Source: Brachionus manjavacas (taxonomy: Eukaryota > Rotifera > Eurotatoria > Ploima > Brachionidae). From it: a DNA stretch of 64,000 nt. A program made the position numbers and the translations under genes. Under the pieces are notes generated by a model. It saw only the letters and a list, made by a program, of their open reading frames with translations, was not told the origin of the DNA and did not search any database. The stretch is from NCBI GenBank assembly GCA_019054805.1, contig JAHQIY010000027.1:186001-250000 (forward strand), in the 5' to 3' direction. Below, in pieces: positions 21,022-32,170 of the stretch (the first letter of the stretch is position 1; each line of letters begins with the position of its first letter).

Positions 21022-23031
21022 GGGTTAGATTAATTCGATTAAATCGATTAAATTAGCACTAATTTATAATTAGCAAGTTCAAAAAAAACATTAAAGTTAG
21101 AAAAAATTTTATTTAGTTAGCATATTAAAAAAATAAAATCAATTAATTGAGCAATATTTACCTGAAATTTTTTAATTATTGAATAGTCTAAATATTTTAA
21201 AATTAGAGATAAGCTCTCATAAAATAATTCAAAATTATCCAAAAAATAATTTTTAGCTATTTCTCGAATACGCTCATCCAATACAATATAATTGGGCTTA
21301 CGTTTATATTTAACACCAGACCTTAATTGAACTAAAAGATCCATAGAACGCTTCTGTTCTTCTCTGAACTTATCAACCAAATGGTATATGGAGGGGTGCT
21401 TATTTAGAAGATTGCTAAACACATTATGCCATGCCTCCACATAATTATTAGTACGAGGAATGCAATCATTAATTCGGCTATGTATACTCCATAACTCAAT
21501 ATCAAACAAGGGTCTAGTATAAATATGGTGTGTTTTTACGCCACGACCTCTTCCTGTTTTTACAGTCTCTTCTTTCTCAATCCAAGTTTCTTGCAAGTAT
21601 TTAAAAAATTCATCTTACTTGTTAAAATGCTCTAAAGACTTATCAATACTAGAATAAATTTTGTTAAATAAAATTGGAACATGATCTGGTGGGACAAAAG
21701 CGAGGTACTTGTGGTAATTTTAACATTTTACTGTAAATTTTTGACTCAACATAAACAACACTTAAACCAACATTTTGTATTTTACGCCAAACAGCTTGTT
21801 TCAAATGATAAAAACAACCATATACAGTAGTTTGGAGTAGAATATTTAAAATACTATTGATAAAAGCTCTCTCAAAGTCGGTCGTTATTGATTTTGGCAT
21901 GTTTAATTTCTCAACTAGAACTTGAAGAACTTTTGTATACATTTGTTCAGTTTTTCTTGGCAATACACAATAAATAATAGGCACACAACGACCATCGATC
22001 AATGAATCGTGTAAACTTGGTAAAACAACTTAGGCGCTATGCTAAAAGTTCCATCCGCAAAACAATGGCTATTTTCTAGTAGTTTCAAATTATTCAAAGT
22101 TGAGATAATAAAAAAACGATCTGGATCGTCTTTGCCCGAATCATATAACAAAAATTTTTCTTGATCATCATCACATAAACATTTTGTTAAAAAATCCGGA
22201 AAATTAATTTCACTTGAGGTTTTAGGTTCTTGAGAATAACTAGGCAAATTTAATTTTTTGCAGCGATTAATTGACTGTCTATCTGCGTCTTAGAAGGCAT
22301 TGGTGCTATTGCTTCTTTGGAATTTATAGTTCTAACACAACTTGTTAATATTTGACGTGGTCTTACATTATTTACTACTTTTGAACAAGCTAAAGTTGCT
22401 TCTTTAATAATTCTTCTTTTTTCTTTATGTTCAAATGCTACAATATCGGGTGCATGATTATGGATTAAAACTGTGTCATTTGTAGTTTTAATAATATATT
22501 CTTGGCCAATAATGTTACCATCCGTTTCACATTTTGCATGACAGCATTGTCGAGTTTCTAAACATCTCCACTTGGTACCATTCTTATCATAATTACGAAA
22601 TAAATAACCATTTAAAGGATAAAAGTGGTTTATTTTTCTGTGACATGGAAATTTTTCCTTTAATATCTTTAATTTGATTGACATCCAATCGATCAAATTC
22701 ATTTGTTATTTCATTTAAGCCTTTTTCAGCCATGAAAAAAAGTTTTGATAATTTTAAAATTATTTCAAATTTTGATGATTAATGCTTTTTTCAATGCTTA
22801 TTTGATTTGCTTTTTTTTGGATTTTTTTTTTGTTTTATTTTTTGCGATTTCTGACACCTAAATTAGTCTGCTCAATTAACTATGCTATTTTATTTAATTT
22901 TTTTTTGCTTTATTTTTTTTGCGATTTTTGACACTTAATTAGTCTGCTATTCTTGTTATTAATTTTAAACTTGCTATTTTTCTTTTGCTTTATTAACTAT
23001 GCCATTTTTTTGTCTTGCTATTTTAATACAG
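21022..23031. mobile_element. MULE-type transposon inserted in repeat Q
   Basis: Defined by comparison with the uninterrupted repeat at 39.6-40.4 kb. Flanks read GTG-CTTTTTTTA (left) and GAGC-CTTTTTTTA (right), so a target duplication of about 9 bp is likely. It contains a broken FLYWCH-MULE transposase on the minus strand. Ends are AT-rich with scattered TTAGCA/TGCTA motifs, and CTAAATTAGTCTGCT-like blocks occur twice near the right end. I could not define clean inverted repeats. Confidence 0.65.
21117..22733 (-). pseudogene. MULE transposase with FLYWCH zinc finger, frameshifted
   Basis: From an ATG at 22733: MAEKGLNEIT, then a FLYWCH-like finger (WRCLETRQCCHAKC ... LIHNHAPD) at about 22570-22440. 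The MULE DDE domain follows (HCFADGTFSIAPKLFYQVY; ITTDFERAFINSI; GCFYHLKQAVWRKIQ; LAFVPPDHVPILFNK). The two Asp motifs are visible. The C-terminal part to 21117 has NNYVEAWHNVFSNLLNKHPS, typical of these enzymes, but no SWIM finger. Frame breaks lie near 22640, at an A-run near 22255, near 22005 and near 21690, plus an in-frame stop near 21618. Inactive as assembled. Confidence 0.85.
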
Positions 23032-23036
23032 AGCCT

Positions 23037-23443
23037 TTTTTTAGCGTACAAGGATTCGTCAATTTCAACAATCTTGCCTTGTCCGCAAAGTTTTAACTTT
23101 TTTTGTCTTAAGACAACGAGCAAAGCTGTCAAATTTACAAGAAAATTTACGAAATTGTTTCTCTGTTTTAACTGTGATCAAAGTGGAGAAGAATTGAATC
23201 AACTGTCTTTGAAACAGTCAACTCTGCAGCGCAAGATTAAATGACAGCCAAAATTATACAAAGCGGCTTTTTAAAAAATTAAAAATATTGAGCTCTCAAA
23301 GATGAAATAAATGATCCACAAGAACAACATCGCAATGAAAAAATATCATTCTTGGCATTGGTAGCTATATTCTCAAAAAATTTTAAATCTTCACTTTCAA
23401 TTTCATTTTTGATATTTGATTCAAGACATTCAAAGTTTAACAT
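23037..23443 (-). pseudogene. Merlin/ISXO2-like transposase, N-terminal half, in repeat Q
   Basis: From ATG at 23443: MLNFECLESNIKNEIESEDL, then FFENIATNAKNDIFSLRCCS, a gap with stops, LTVSKTVDSILLHFD, and finally KLCGQGKIVEIDESLYAKK near 23037-23095. GKIVEIDES is the first catalytic Asp motif of Merlin/ISXO2. A donor-like GTGAG follows in the uninterrupted copy at 39.96 kb. Several stops in between, so it is a relic. The MULE insertion sits immediately after YAKK. Confidence 0.75.
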
Positions 23444-24424
23444 TTTCTATCAAGATAAGTTAATTAAAAATTTTATATTTTAATGATCAATATATAATAT
23501 AAGGTATATAATTATTACCTTTGTTATTTTCATGCAAAAAAATCAAAAATACAGAAATTAGGAATAATTTTATTTATTGATAATTAATATAATAAAAAAA
23601 GAGAGCAAAATTGTACAAATTAATGCAAAAATAAAACAAAAAAAAAACAAAAAATTTTTTTTAATACATCAAATAATGGCCATCAATTAATGGACTGACA
23701 AAAAAAATTAAATTTTACTGCCAAAAAGACTAACTCTACTGACAAAAAAAACTACATATGATGACAAATAAATTAATTGACTGATAAAATAATGATTTGA
23801 GTGACAAAAATACTTTTTGACTAATTAATTATTTTTACAACAAATTAATGATTTTGAGGTCACAATAAAGATCAAAATCTTGAACTATAGCACCAAAATC
23901 GGAAGGAAGCTCCAGACGATTATGAAAAACCGTTTTGTCCAAATCTCATCATCAAGCTAGAGTCAACTATGAGAAAACGTCACAATTTAAGTTCATTCCT
24001 TACAATCCTAGAGAACTAAATTACTAAATTGCTTTCTTTTTTTTCCTTATTCACTCCTTGTGAAGCATAGGGTCATTACTTTTGATTTCCACTCAAGTCC
24101 ACCTAAATAGCTTAATTAGAACTAAAATAATATAAAATAAAAATGAATAAAATTTTGTCAGTGCAAAATTATTAAATAGTCATCTCAATATATATATATT
24201 TGTCAGTCGTTTAGTTTTTTTGTCAGAATAATTAGTTTTTTATTGTCAGGTAAAATATATTAAATAAGTAACCGCTTTTAGGTATTTTTGTCATCTTAAA
24301 AAATTTAAATTTGTCACCCCCAAAAAATTTAAGCCAAAAATAATTAATACTTATCTTTGTTTATTTTTTGATCCAGCAGGTCCACCACGTTTTCGTTTTG
24401 CTACCGACTCACTGTTTCTTTCTT
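23328..24424. repeat. Left copy of the 1.1-kb direct duplication flanking the LINE
   Basis: Near-identical to 28349-29444. The only difference I saw is one A in a run near 23750/28765. It includes the start of the Merlin relic and an internal segment (about 23690-24340) with five TGACAAA motifs at the left and five TTTGTCA motifs at the right. That pattern looks like a MULE-like non-autonomous element, although no clean target duplication was found. Confidence 0.9.
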
Positions 24425-25298
24425 TCTTGCCCTCTGATTTCGAGAATCATAGACTTGAAACCTTCTTTAATGCTGTTCGAATTGATGGACTCAATATTGA
24501 ACACATTACCGAAGAAAAATATAAAGATAGACCCGAGAGGAAAAATGGTGTCAGAAGAGTAAGAATATCATTTCCAAAAGAAGTTGAGAACATTATTGGA
24601 AGCTTGTCAGGCCCTACAATAATGTATGGTTTAAAGTGTCTTGTGTCAATTGTTGGACAAAAGCAGAAATGCTATTTTTGTGATGAAGAAGGGCACAACA
24701 TAGCGAAATGCCCTGTCAAAGAAAAACTATGCGAAAAGTGTCATCAGAAAGGACACTTAACACAAAAATGCTCCATTGCTGAAAAGCTAAAGTCGCTTGA
24801 GAGGAAAAAGATTGACTACAATGATCTTTACATTGACCAAGAAGAAACCCAATCAATAATTGAAGCTGACCTAAAAGACAATGATGAAAATCTGATGCCA
24901 AAAACGCCTGGATATCAGCCATCAAATCTCAATGACGTAATGTCAGAAATTAGTCCTCAAGACCTCAAAACTTCAGTGTTAGAAGACAGTTTGGTAAGCC
25001 ATTTAAACGATCTTCTACCAATAAGTCAGAGACCTGTCAATGTCCTCTCAAATGATCAGAATGAGACTGAAGCTTTTTCCAAACAAAAAATCAAATCAAG
25101 AGATTTCCCGAATTTGATCCAAATGAAAAAGAGCTAACCGAAAATGAATCAAAGAAACCATTAGTTGTATTAGAAAATCAAAACGACAGTACCTTCGAGT
25201 CTGAATCAAACAGTTCAACAACTGAATGTTCAATTCAAGTAGATCAATCATCTAACAAAATTGGTCAGCAAACTGCCAGTCAAGAAAATTTAGAATGA
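24425..25298 (+). pseudogene. LINE ORF1, gag-like nucleic-acid-binding protein, 5'-truncated
   Basis: Entered without its start codon (LPSDFENHRLETFFNAV). Paired zinc knuckles lie at about residues 79-115: CYFCDEEGHNIAKC (CX2CX4HX4C) and CEKCHQKGHLTQKC. These bind the element RNA in Jockey/I-type LINEs. An acidic, Ser/Gln-rich tail follows. A one-base shift near 25100 moves the frame; after it the reading continues (FDPNEKELTENESKK) to TGA at 25296-25298. That stop overlaps the ATG of ORF2 (ATGA), a normal arrangement in such LINEs. Confidence 0.88.
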
Positions 25299-28106
25299 AC
25301 AAGAAGCTAAATAAATCAACTTTAAGAACAAAACCTCTTAATAAAACAAGGTTAGTAATTACACACTGGAATTGTCTTCATTTACCTAGTAGGGTTCATC
25401 TCTTAGACAATTTTTTAGCTCAAAAATGTCCCGACATTGTTTTGCTCAATGAATTAAAGATAGATTTGAGTGAGGCAAATATTTATCTTGATTTTCAAAA
25501 TTATCAGTTCTTAACAAAACCACGCAACAAGTACGGAGGAGGAGTAGCTATTTTAATTAAAGAAGGAATCGAATTTATACAAGATTTTTCTTACGAGGAA
25601 TTCAATTCCGAACTCCTTTGTATAAAAATGAACTTAGGAAAGAATAATGAACTGTTTGTATTTAGTCTTTATAATCCACCTAATGTGCTTCTGAACTTTG
25701 AGTTTTTTAAAACAGTAAATAAAACATGTAGAAACTACATTTTAGGTGGTGATCTAAACGCTAGAACAAAGCAAATAGGCTGCGTAGGGGAAAATGAAAA
25801 CGGGATAATATTAGAAAGAATAATCAACGAGCTAGACTTTTCAGTAATCAATGATAAGCATCCTACTTTCAATATTTTTAATAAGAATTACTTTGAAATT
25901 CTTGACCTTTTTTTAGTTTCATCTTCATTGATTGACAAAATTACCGACTTTAGTGTCTTAAATAGTCAAGACATGACTAGTGACCATTTCCCAATCGAAG
26001 CATCGATTTCTATGGGCTATCAATTAGAAAATAAATCAGCAGCTAAAAGGCTTAACTATAAGAAAGCAAACTGGCAATTATTCAGCGAGATTTTAAATTC
26101 TCAAATAGTGAATGTCACTGAAAGTTCCCTCACAATAGATCAACTAAATGATAAAATAACAGAAAAAATTATTTCTGCTTCACATAAAAGCATTCCATAT
26201 CTTTCTCAGAAAATCTACAAAACGAGTCTTCCGCCAAACATTGTTAATTTGATAAAAGAACGTAGGAAAGTAAGAAGAAATTACCAGAAAACTCGCTGTC
26301 AAAAGCTCAAGCAAAAATTTAATCAACTTACATCTGAGTTAAAGGCCTCTTTAAAAAATTCTGGAATCAAAATTGGTTTGATTTTATTGAGAAGATGGGA
26401 AAAAACCCACTGACAAGTAGACCTTTTTGGAAAAAAATAAATAAATTTAGAACAAAAAAAGGATCAAATTTAATTCCTAAATTGATTTTAAATGAAAGGG
26501 AATTTAAAACTAATGAAGAAAAGGGAAAATGCTTTGGAGAACTCTTATCGTCAATATTTAGTCCTAATTCTGATTTAATTGATACTGAGAAAGATATCGA
26601 AATTCTAAATTCTAACTCTGTTTTCTTTAGGAATTATAACCAGTCTAATTTTAATGATCCAATTTGCTTAAATGAATTAATTATGGCTTTAAAGAGATTA
26701 AAAAATGAAGCGGCATCAGGACCTGACCAAATTCATAATTTAATGTTAAAAAACTTACCTAGAAATTCATTAATAGAAATCATAGAACTTTTTAATTTAA
26801 CTCTTCGAGAAGGTAGAGTCCCGAAAGCGTGGAAAACATCTTACATTACTATGATTCAAAAAAAGGCCTCTAGTTTACACGATCCTTTAAATTATAGACC
26901 AATTAGTATAACGAGTTGTTTAGGAAAGCTACTGGAACGCATAGTATATTCAAGATTATACAATTTTTTAGAGCAAAATTCACTCCTTATCCAGGAGCAA
27001 TCTGGATTTAGGAAACACCGGCGAACAGCAGATAATCTTTTCTTCTTAATTCAAAAAATTGTGGAATCATTTAATAGAAAAAGAGTTTGCGGCCTTTTTT
27101 TGATATTTCTAAAGCCTTTGATAGGGTTTGGCATGAAGGTTTACTTTTTAAATTGATTAAAATAAATCCACCTCATTACTTGACTAACTGGATAAAATCC
27201 TTTTTAGACTCTAGGACATTTAAGGTAAATGTGAATGACCATTTGAGCGAAGAATATCAAATAACTGCAGGTGTTCCTCAAGGCTCAGTAATTAGTCCTC
27301 TTTTATTTAGTATATACATTAATGACATCCCTAAAAGAAACAAAACAAATAATGAATACTCTCTGCTTTTTGCAGATGATCTAGTTACATTCTTCATTTA
27401 TAACAAAAAAGAGAACCTAGAAAATAAGATCAATAAATACCTCAACGAATTAGAACAATGGCTTATTAAGTGGAAAATGAAGATATCGGTTGAAAAGTCG
27501 TGTTCATTAGTCTTTTCTAGGTACAAAAAAGAGAGTGATAATCTTAACTTAAAAATTTATGGAAACAGAATAGAGAGACAAAAAGAAATCAAGTTTCTTG
27601 GTATTAAATTTGATTCTAAATTAAACTTTAATATACTGGTAGATGAAATTAAAGAGCGCTGCAATAAAAGGCTAAATATTATTAAGATATTGTCAAACAA
27701 AAAATGGGGTCTTAATCAGAACACACTAGGAAATCTATATAAATCTTTAGTCGGATCAATTTTAGACTATTCTTTTCCTTGCTTGAATTCATTTTCAGAA
27801 AATAATATCAAAAAACTACAAGCAATTCAGAATACAGCAGTCAGATCTATTCTTAAGTTAAAATATGATACTCCCTCCAACATCGTACATCATGAGGCTT
27901 TTAATAAACTAAAATTACTAACAGTCTCGAATCGGCTTTTTGAATTGAGTGAGAAATATGTTGGGGCAGGACTGAGTCATTCTATTCCATTGGTTGTAAG
28001 ACTGGTGAAGGAATACAAAGAAGGTTTCGAATCAAGATATATTGACTACCCAACTCCATTGTGTAATTGCTACCTTACTATTTCTTCTTTTTTTCCTGAA
28101 ACTTGA
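25295..28106 (+). pseudogene. LINE ORF2: APE endonuclease plus reverse transcriptase, two frameshifts
   Basis: Copies the element RNA at a nicked target. The endonuclease (about 25340-26030) shows ITHWNCLHL, LLNELKID, GGGVAILI, GGDLNAR and SDHFPIEA, with the expected catalytic Asp/Asn/His positions. The reverse transcriptase (about 26690-27400) shows SGPDQIHNLMLKNLP, NYRPISITS, QSGFRKHRRT, DISKAFDRVWHEG, GVPQGSVISPLL and FADD. The C-terminal region runs to 28106 (LGNLYKSLVGSILDYSFPCL). Frame breaks at about 26350 (A-run) and about 27100 (T-run) both lie in homopolymers, so they could be sequencing errors or real decay. Without them the enzyme would read through about 940 codons. Confidence 0.92.
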
Positions 28107-28348
28107 ACTATTTAAACATGAGCCACATGTAACAATCTTTTCCAATTTTATATATTCTTAATTTTCATTTATTTAGCTTATTTACTTTTTTTTAATTCTT
28201 TTTTTTTTTTTTTTTTTTATCTTATTTTATTAACTTTAATTTTATTTTTATTTTATTTTATTTCATTTTTATTTTATTTTTTTAATTTTTAACTTATTCT
28301 GAAGGAGCTCTAGCTCGGTACAGAAAACAAATAAATAAAATAAATAAA

Positions 28349-29444
28349 CATCGCAATGAAAAAATATCATTCTTGGCATTGGTAGCTATATTCTCAAAAA
28401 ATTTTAAATCTTCACTTTCAATTTCATTTTTGATATTTGATTCAAGACATTCAAAGTTTAACATTTTCTATCAAGATAAGTTAATTAAAAATTTTATATT
28501 TTAATGATCAATATATAATATAAGGTATATAATTATTACCTTTGTTATTTTCATGCAAAAAAATCAAAAATACAGAAATTAGGAATAATTTTATTTATTG
28601 ATAATTAATATAATAAAAAAAGAGAGCAAAATTGTACAAATTAATGCAAAAATAAAACAAAAAAAAAACAAAAAATTTTTTTTAATACATCAAATAATGG
28701 CCATCAATTAATGGACTGACAAAAAAAATTAAATTTTACTGCCAAAAAGACTAACTCTACTGACAAAAAAACTACATATGATGACAAATAAATTAATTGA
28801 CTGATAAAATAATGATTTGAGTGACAAAAATACTTTTTGACTAATTAATTATTTTTACAACAAATTAATGATTTTGAGGTCACAATAAAGATCAAAATCT
28901 TGAACTATAGCACCAAAATCGGAAGGAAGCTCCAGACGATTATGAAAAACCGTTTTGTCCAAATCTCATCATCAAGCTAGAGTCAACTATGAGAAAACGT
29001 CACAATTTAAGTTCATTCCTTACAATCCTAGAGAACTAAATTACTAAATTGCTTTCTTTTTTTTCCTTATTCACTCCTTGTGAAGCATAGGGTCATTACT
29101 TTTGATTTCCACTCAAGTCCACCTAAATAGCTTAATTAGAACTAAAATAATATAAAATAAAAATGAATAAAATTTTGTCAGTGCAAAATTATTAAATAGT
29201 CATCTCAATATATATATATTTGTCAGTCGTTTAGTTTTTTTGTCAGAATAATTAGTTTTTTATTGTCAGGTAAAATATATTAAATAAGTAACCGCTTTTA
29301 GGTATTTTTGTCATCTTAAAAAATTTAAATTTGTCACCCCCAAAAAATTTAAGCCAAAAATAATTAATACTTATCTTTGTTTATTTTTTGATCCAGCAGG
29401 TCCACCACGTTTTCGTTTTGCTACCGACTCACTGTTTCTTTCTT
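28349..29444. repeat. Right copy of the 1.1-kb direct duplication flanking the LINE
   Basis: Starts CATCGCAATGAAAAAATATC directly after the LINE tail and ends ACTGTTTCTTTCTT, where it passes into unique sequence. The left copy breaks into the LINE at the same base. So the second copy holds the original right junction and the first copy holds the original left junction. Confidence 0.9.
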
Positions 29445-29505
29445 CTTCGACGCGTAATTTTTTTGTAACAGGTTGCTCATTAAATATTGGCTTGGAGTCA
29501 GACAT
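29372..29505 (-). pseudogene. Exon-like N-terminal fragment with a basic patch
   Basis: From ATG at 29505: MSDSKPIFNEQPVTKKLRVE then KRKRGGPAGSKNK. The basic KRKRGGPAGSKNK motif resembles AT-hook/nuclear targeting tails seen in many transposon proteins. The frame ends at a TAA shortly after, with no clear donor. The LINE insertion point (24424/29444) falls inside this exon, so the left copy is truncated. Confidence 0.35.
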
Positions 29506-29554
29506 TTCACTGCTGCTCAAAGCTATACTAGAGAGTGCAGTTGGCACAGCTAGA

Positions 29555-30600
29555 AAACATAGTGAAGTGGTACAGGTTACGATGGGCTGGACACGTAAGA
29601 ATGTATGGAGATAACCGATGGGCTAAGAAAGTGCTTTTCGGTGATCTCGTTGGTGGAAATACTTAAAAAATGTCTGCTACAATTGTATGTTTGGTTTTAA
29701 AGAATTGAAATTCTTTTCGTCAAAAAGCATCTGAAATAAAAGTGTCGAAATTAAGAGCCTTTTTGTAATCATTAATAGCTGTCATTTAAAAAGACAGATG
29801 GCTAGCAAGTCACTTTACTCACATTGGGAGAATTTCAAATTAAGAAAACATTTTTTAAATGTAAAAAATTTAAAAAACTTAAAAAATGTGAATTTAGTTT
29901 AAGACTTTTTATCAAAATTTCGCATTTTAATATTAAGTACCGAATTAACCAAAAGATTTCGAAATTAGATAAGAAATTATTTATGGTTAAAGATGAGGCA
30001 TTTTAACTTAAAACATTTTAATTCAAAACTAAACTTTTACATTCAGTTGTTATGGTTCACATATTTGAAAGAAGTAAAAAAATTGTTCATTTTAATCCAA
30101 CATAAATTCAAAGAAACAAAGATAAAAATAAGATTTAAATGCGCCATAACTCTGCCGTTAGCCGGTCCCAAGCCCAGGATGAGAAAAGAGGAGGGTGGTG
30201 GCAGCCACACAATGTGGTCTTCTACGAGTCTGAAGAAGAGCTGTATTACGGGTACATAGATCTACGGGTCTTTGTCCTAGTCTTGTCGTATGAGGGTGCC
30301 GCTGGCTTTGACCATCACCCAGTATAGAATCTTAACAGAGCAAGAACTTGTTTTACAGCTGACCCTCTTTGGATAGCCGTAACTTTGGAAGCGCTAAAGT
30401 TAAGGCATTCTCTCGTAAAGAGAATGTCGCTTGGTTTGTGGTTCCAAGCTAGTCTAAATAGTTGTCGAGTTCGCAGCCTTTTAGTGCTCGGATGAGTGGC
30501 GCTGTTTATGATGAACGTCCCACGTGCTTCTTAGGGGAAGACGCCGTCATAACTATGCCGTTTGCCGGTCCCAAGCCCGGATGAAAAAATAGGAGGGTGA
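29555..30600 (+). repeat. Repeat R, copy 3, with LINE coding end attached (GC-rich core 30141-30600)
   Basis: About 29555-29660 encodes YRLRWAGHVRMYGDNRWAKK, the conserved C-terminal end of many non-LTR reverse transcriptases (LRWxGHVxRM). The R leader (TGCTACAATTGTATGTTTGG, from about 29675) and the GC-rich core follow. This is the best evidence that R is the 3' part of a LINE. Copy 3 shares its leader type with copies 4 and 5 rather than with 1 and 2. Confidence 0.8.
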
Positions 30601-30673
30601 CTTATCTTTTAAAAGAAAACAAAAAATTTTTCATTCATTTATCTCTTGATATGCTTTTTATAAAGAAGTAGTC

Positions 30674-31609
30674 ATGGGGGACATTAAATCAGAATTTAAG
30701 CCAGTTACTAGCGGCGTACCTCAAGGTTCTGTTTTAGGACCAACTCTTTTCATCATATTTATAAATGATTTGCCAGATAAATTGAGAGATTGTCTTCTGT
30801 ACGCGGATGACACAAAGATTTTTAAGTTTCTGAGCAATGCATTTGACTACTCACTTCAAGCTGAAATAAACGCATTGCAAGAATGGTGCAGATTATGGAA
30901 AATGAGCCTAAATTGCAAGAAATGTAAAATAATGCATTTAGGAAAAGATAATCCTAAACAAAAGTATTTTCTCACCGATCAAAACACCGGCGAAACTGTA
31001 AATGTTGAAGAGACGACTGATGAAAGAGACCTTGGGGTTATAATATCATCAAATGGGAAATTCAATTTACACTCAGAAAAAATGGCTTCAAAAGCAAATC
31101 GTATTCTCGGTATGATGTTAAATACCTTCAAAAATTTTGACAGTCACATAGCAAAAATTATATATCCAACCTTTATAAGACCGCATTTGGAGTTTGCAGC
31201 ACCAGTATGGAATCCTCGCTTCAAGAAATCGATTGAACAAATTGAAAAGGTTCAAAGAAGAGCTTTAAGATCAATAAACGACCTAAGACACCTTGGCTAC
31301 GACGAGCGACTGCACAGAGCTGGATTTTCAGATCTAGTAACGCGCAGAACGAGAGGTGATTTAATTCAACAATTTAAGCTGTCCCGCGGAGCAGAACAAA
31401 TAAATTGGCCCTTCTTTGACAACACACCGTCAAGTTCATTGAATTTGAGAAGCCACAATCAAAAGATAGTGCGAGAGATCACTAGCAACTCAAATAGACA
31501 TCATTTCTTTAAGAATAGAGTGTCCAAAACTTGGAATCAGCTACCAAGGATGATAGTTGAACCACGAAGCTTAAACGTTTTTAAAGCAAGATTGGACAAG
31601 TGGTTATAA
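30674..31609 (+). pseudogene. CR1/L2-like reverse transcriptase, 5'-truncated
   Basis: The open frame of 311 codons starts within the reverse transcriptase: SGVPQGSVLGPTLFIIFIND, LLYADDTKIF (catalytic YADD), then ERDLGVIIS, YPTFIRPHLEFAAPVWNP, QRRALRSI and RRTRGDLIQQFKL. It ends FKNRVSKTWNQLPRMIV..SLNVFKARLDKWL, the usual CR1/L2/Rex end. The endonuclease and the first RT motifs are missing, so it was dead on arrival although the frame is intact. The 3' region ends in a short (TAC)n run at about 31677-31697. Confidence 0.9.
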
Positions 31610-31697
31610 TTATTTATTATTTATTAGTTTCAGGGCTGTAAAGTGCAACACTAGGCAGAAGCTGCCCAGCCATTTATTACTACTACTACTACTACTA

Positions 31698-32170
31698 AAC
31701 CAGGAGTTATTTTTGTTTTTATTTTCGGTTAAAAATCATTCCATTAATAATTTTAATATTAAAAAAAAAAAATTTTCTTAATTTTTGAATTTTCCATAAA
31801 TGCTTATTTTTTTAGCTGTCTAATCTTGTTATTCCACACTTTTAGTTCTCGAAAATCCTTGTCCGGATTAAGTTTCCGGCTTATCCTGTAAACTGGAAAT
31901 AAAAAAATATGACTTTCCGATTTAGGAAGTTTATTACAAATTGAGTCAAATCAGTATATATTATGTTTATTATAATTTTATAAGAGTTTAAAAAATTTAG
32001 AGTTTGTCTTGTTCCTTGCCTCTCCTCGCTATAGTTCTTCACTATCTAATTCTTCAGATCATAGCATTTGCTTTAGACTAATTGAAATATTTGCTTAACC
32101 AAATACACTGCAAGTCCTACATGTACGGATATGCAACAATCAAATTTGCCTGAATCAATGGAAAAAATTA
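31698..32170. other. AT-rich spacer
   Basis: No coding signal; ends where repeat P begins. Confidence 0.4.

Larger units (their letters stand above)
24425..28348 (+). mobile_element. 5'-truncated Jockey/I-like LINE, 3.9 kb
   Basis: Gag-like ORF1 (CCHC fingers), then ORF2 with APE endonuclease and reverse transcriptase, then an AT-rich 3' UTR ending in CTGAAGGAGCTCTAGCTCGG and an AAATAAATAAAATAAATAAA tail. ORF1 is entered in mid-frame at the left border, so the 5' end is missing. The element sits exactly between two copies of a 1.1-kb direct repeat. Decay is limited to a few single-base frameshifts, so the insertion is young. Confidence 0.92.

Noticed and set aside
23690..24340. CRISPR-like array suggested by repeated TGACAAA
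   Set aside because: Irregular spacing, seven-base motif, eukaryotic context and inverted halves; better explained as transposon subterminal repeats.
29824..30006. 60- and 88-codon frames in the R leader (also at 42.5-42.9 kb)
   Set aside because: Lys/Phe-rich translations of AT-rich repeat sequence, broken in other copies.
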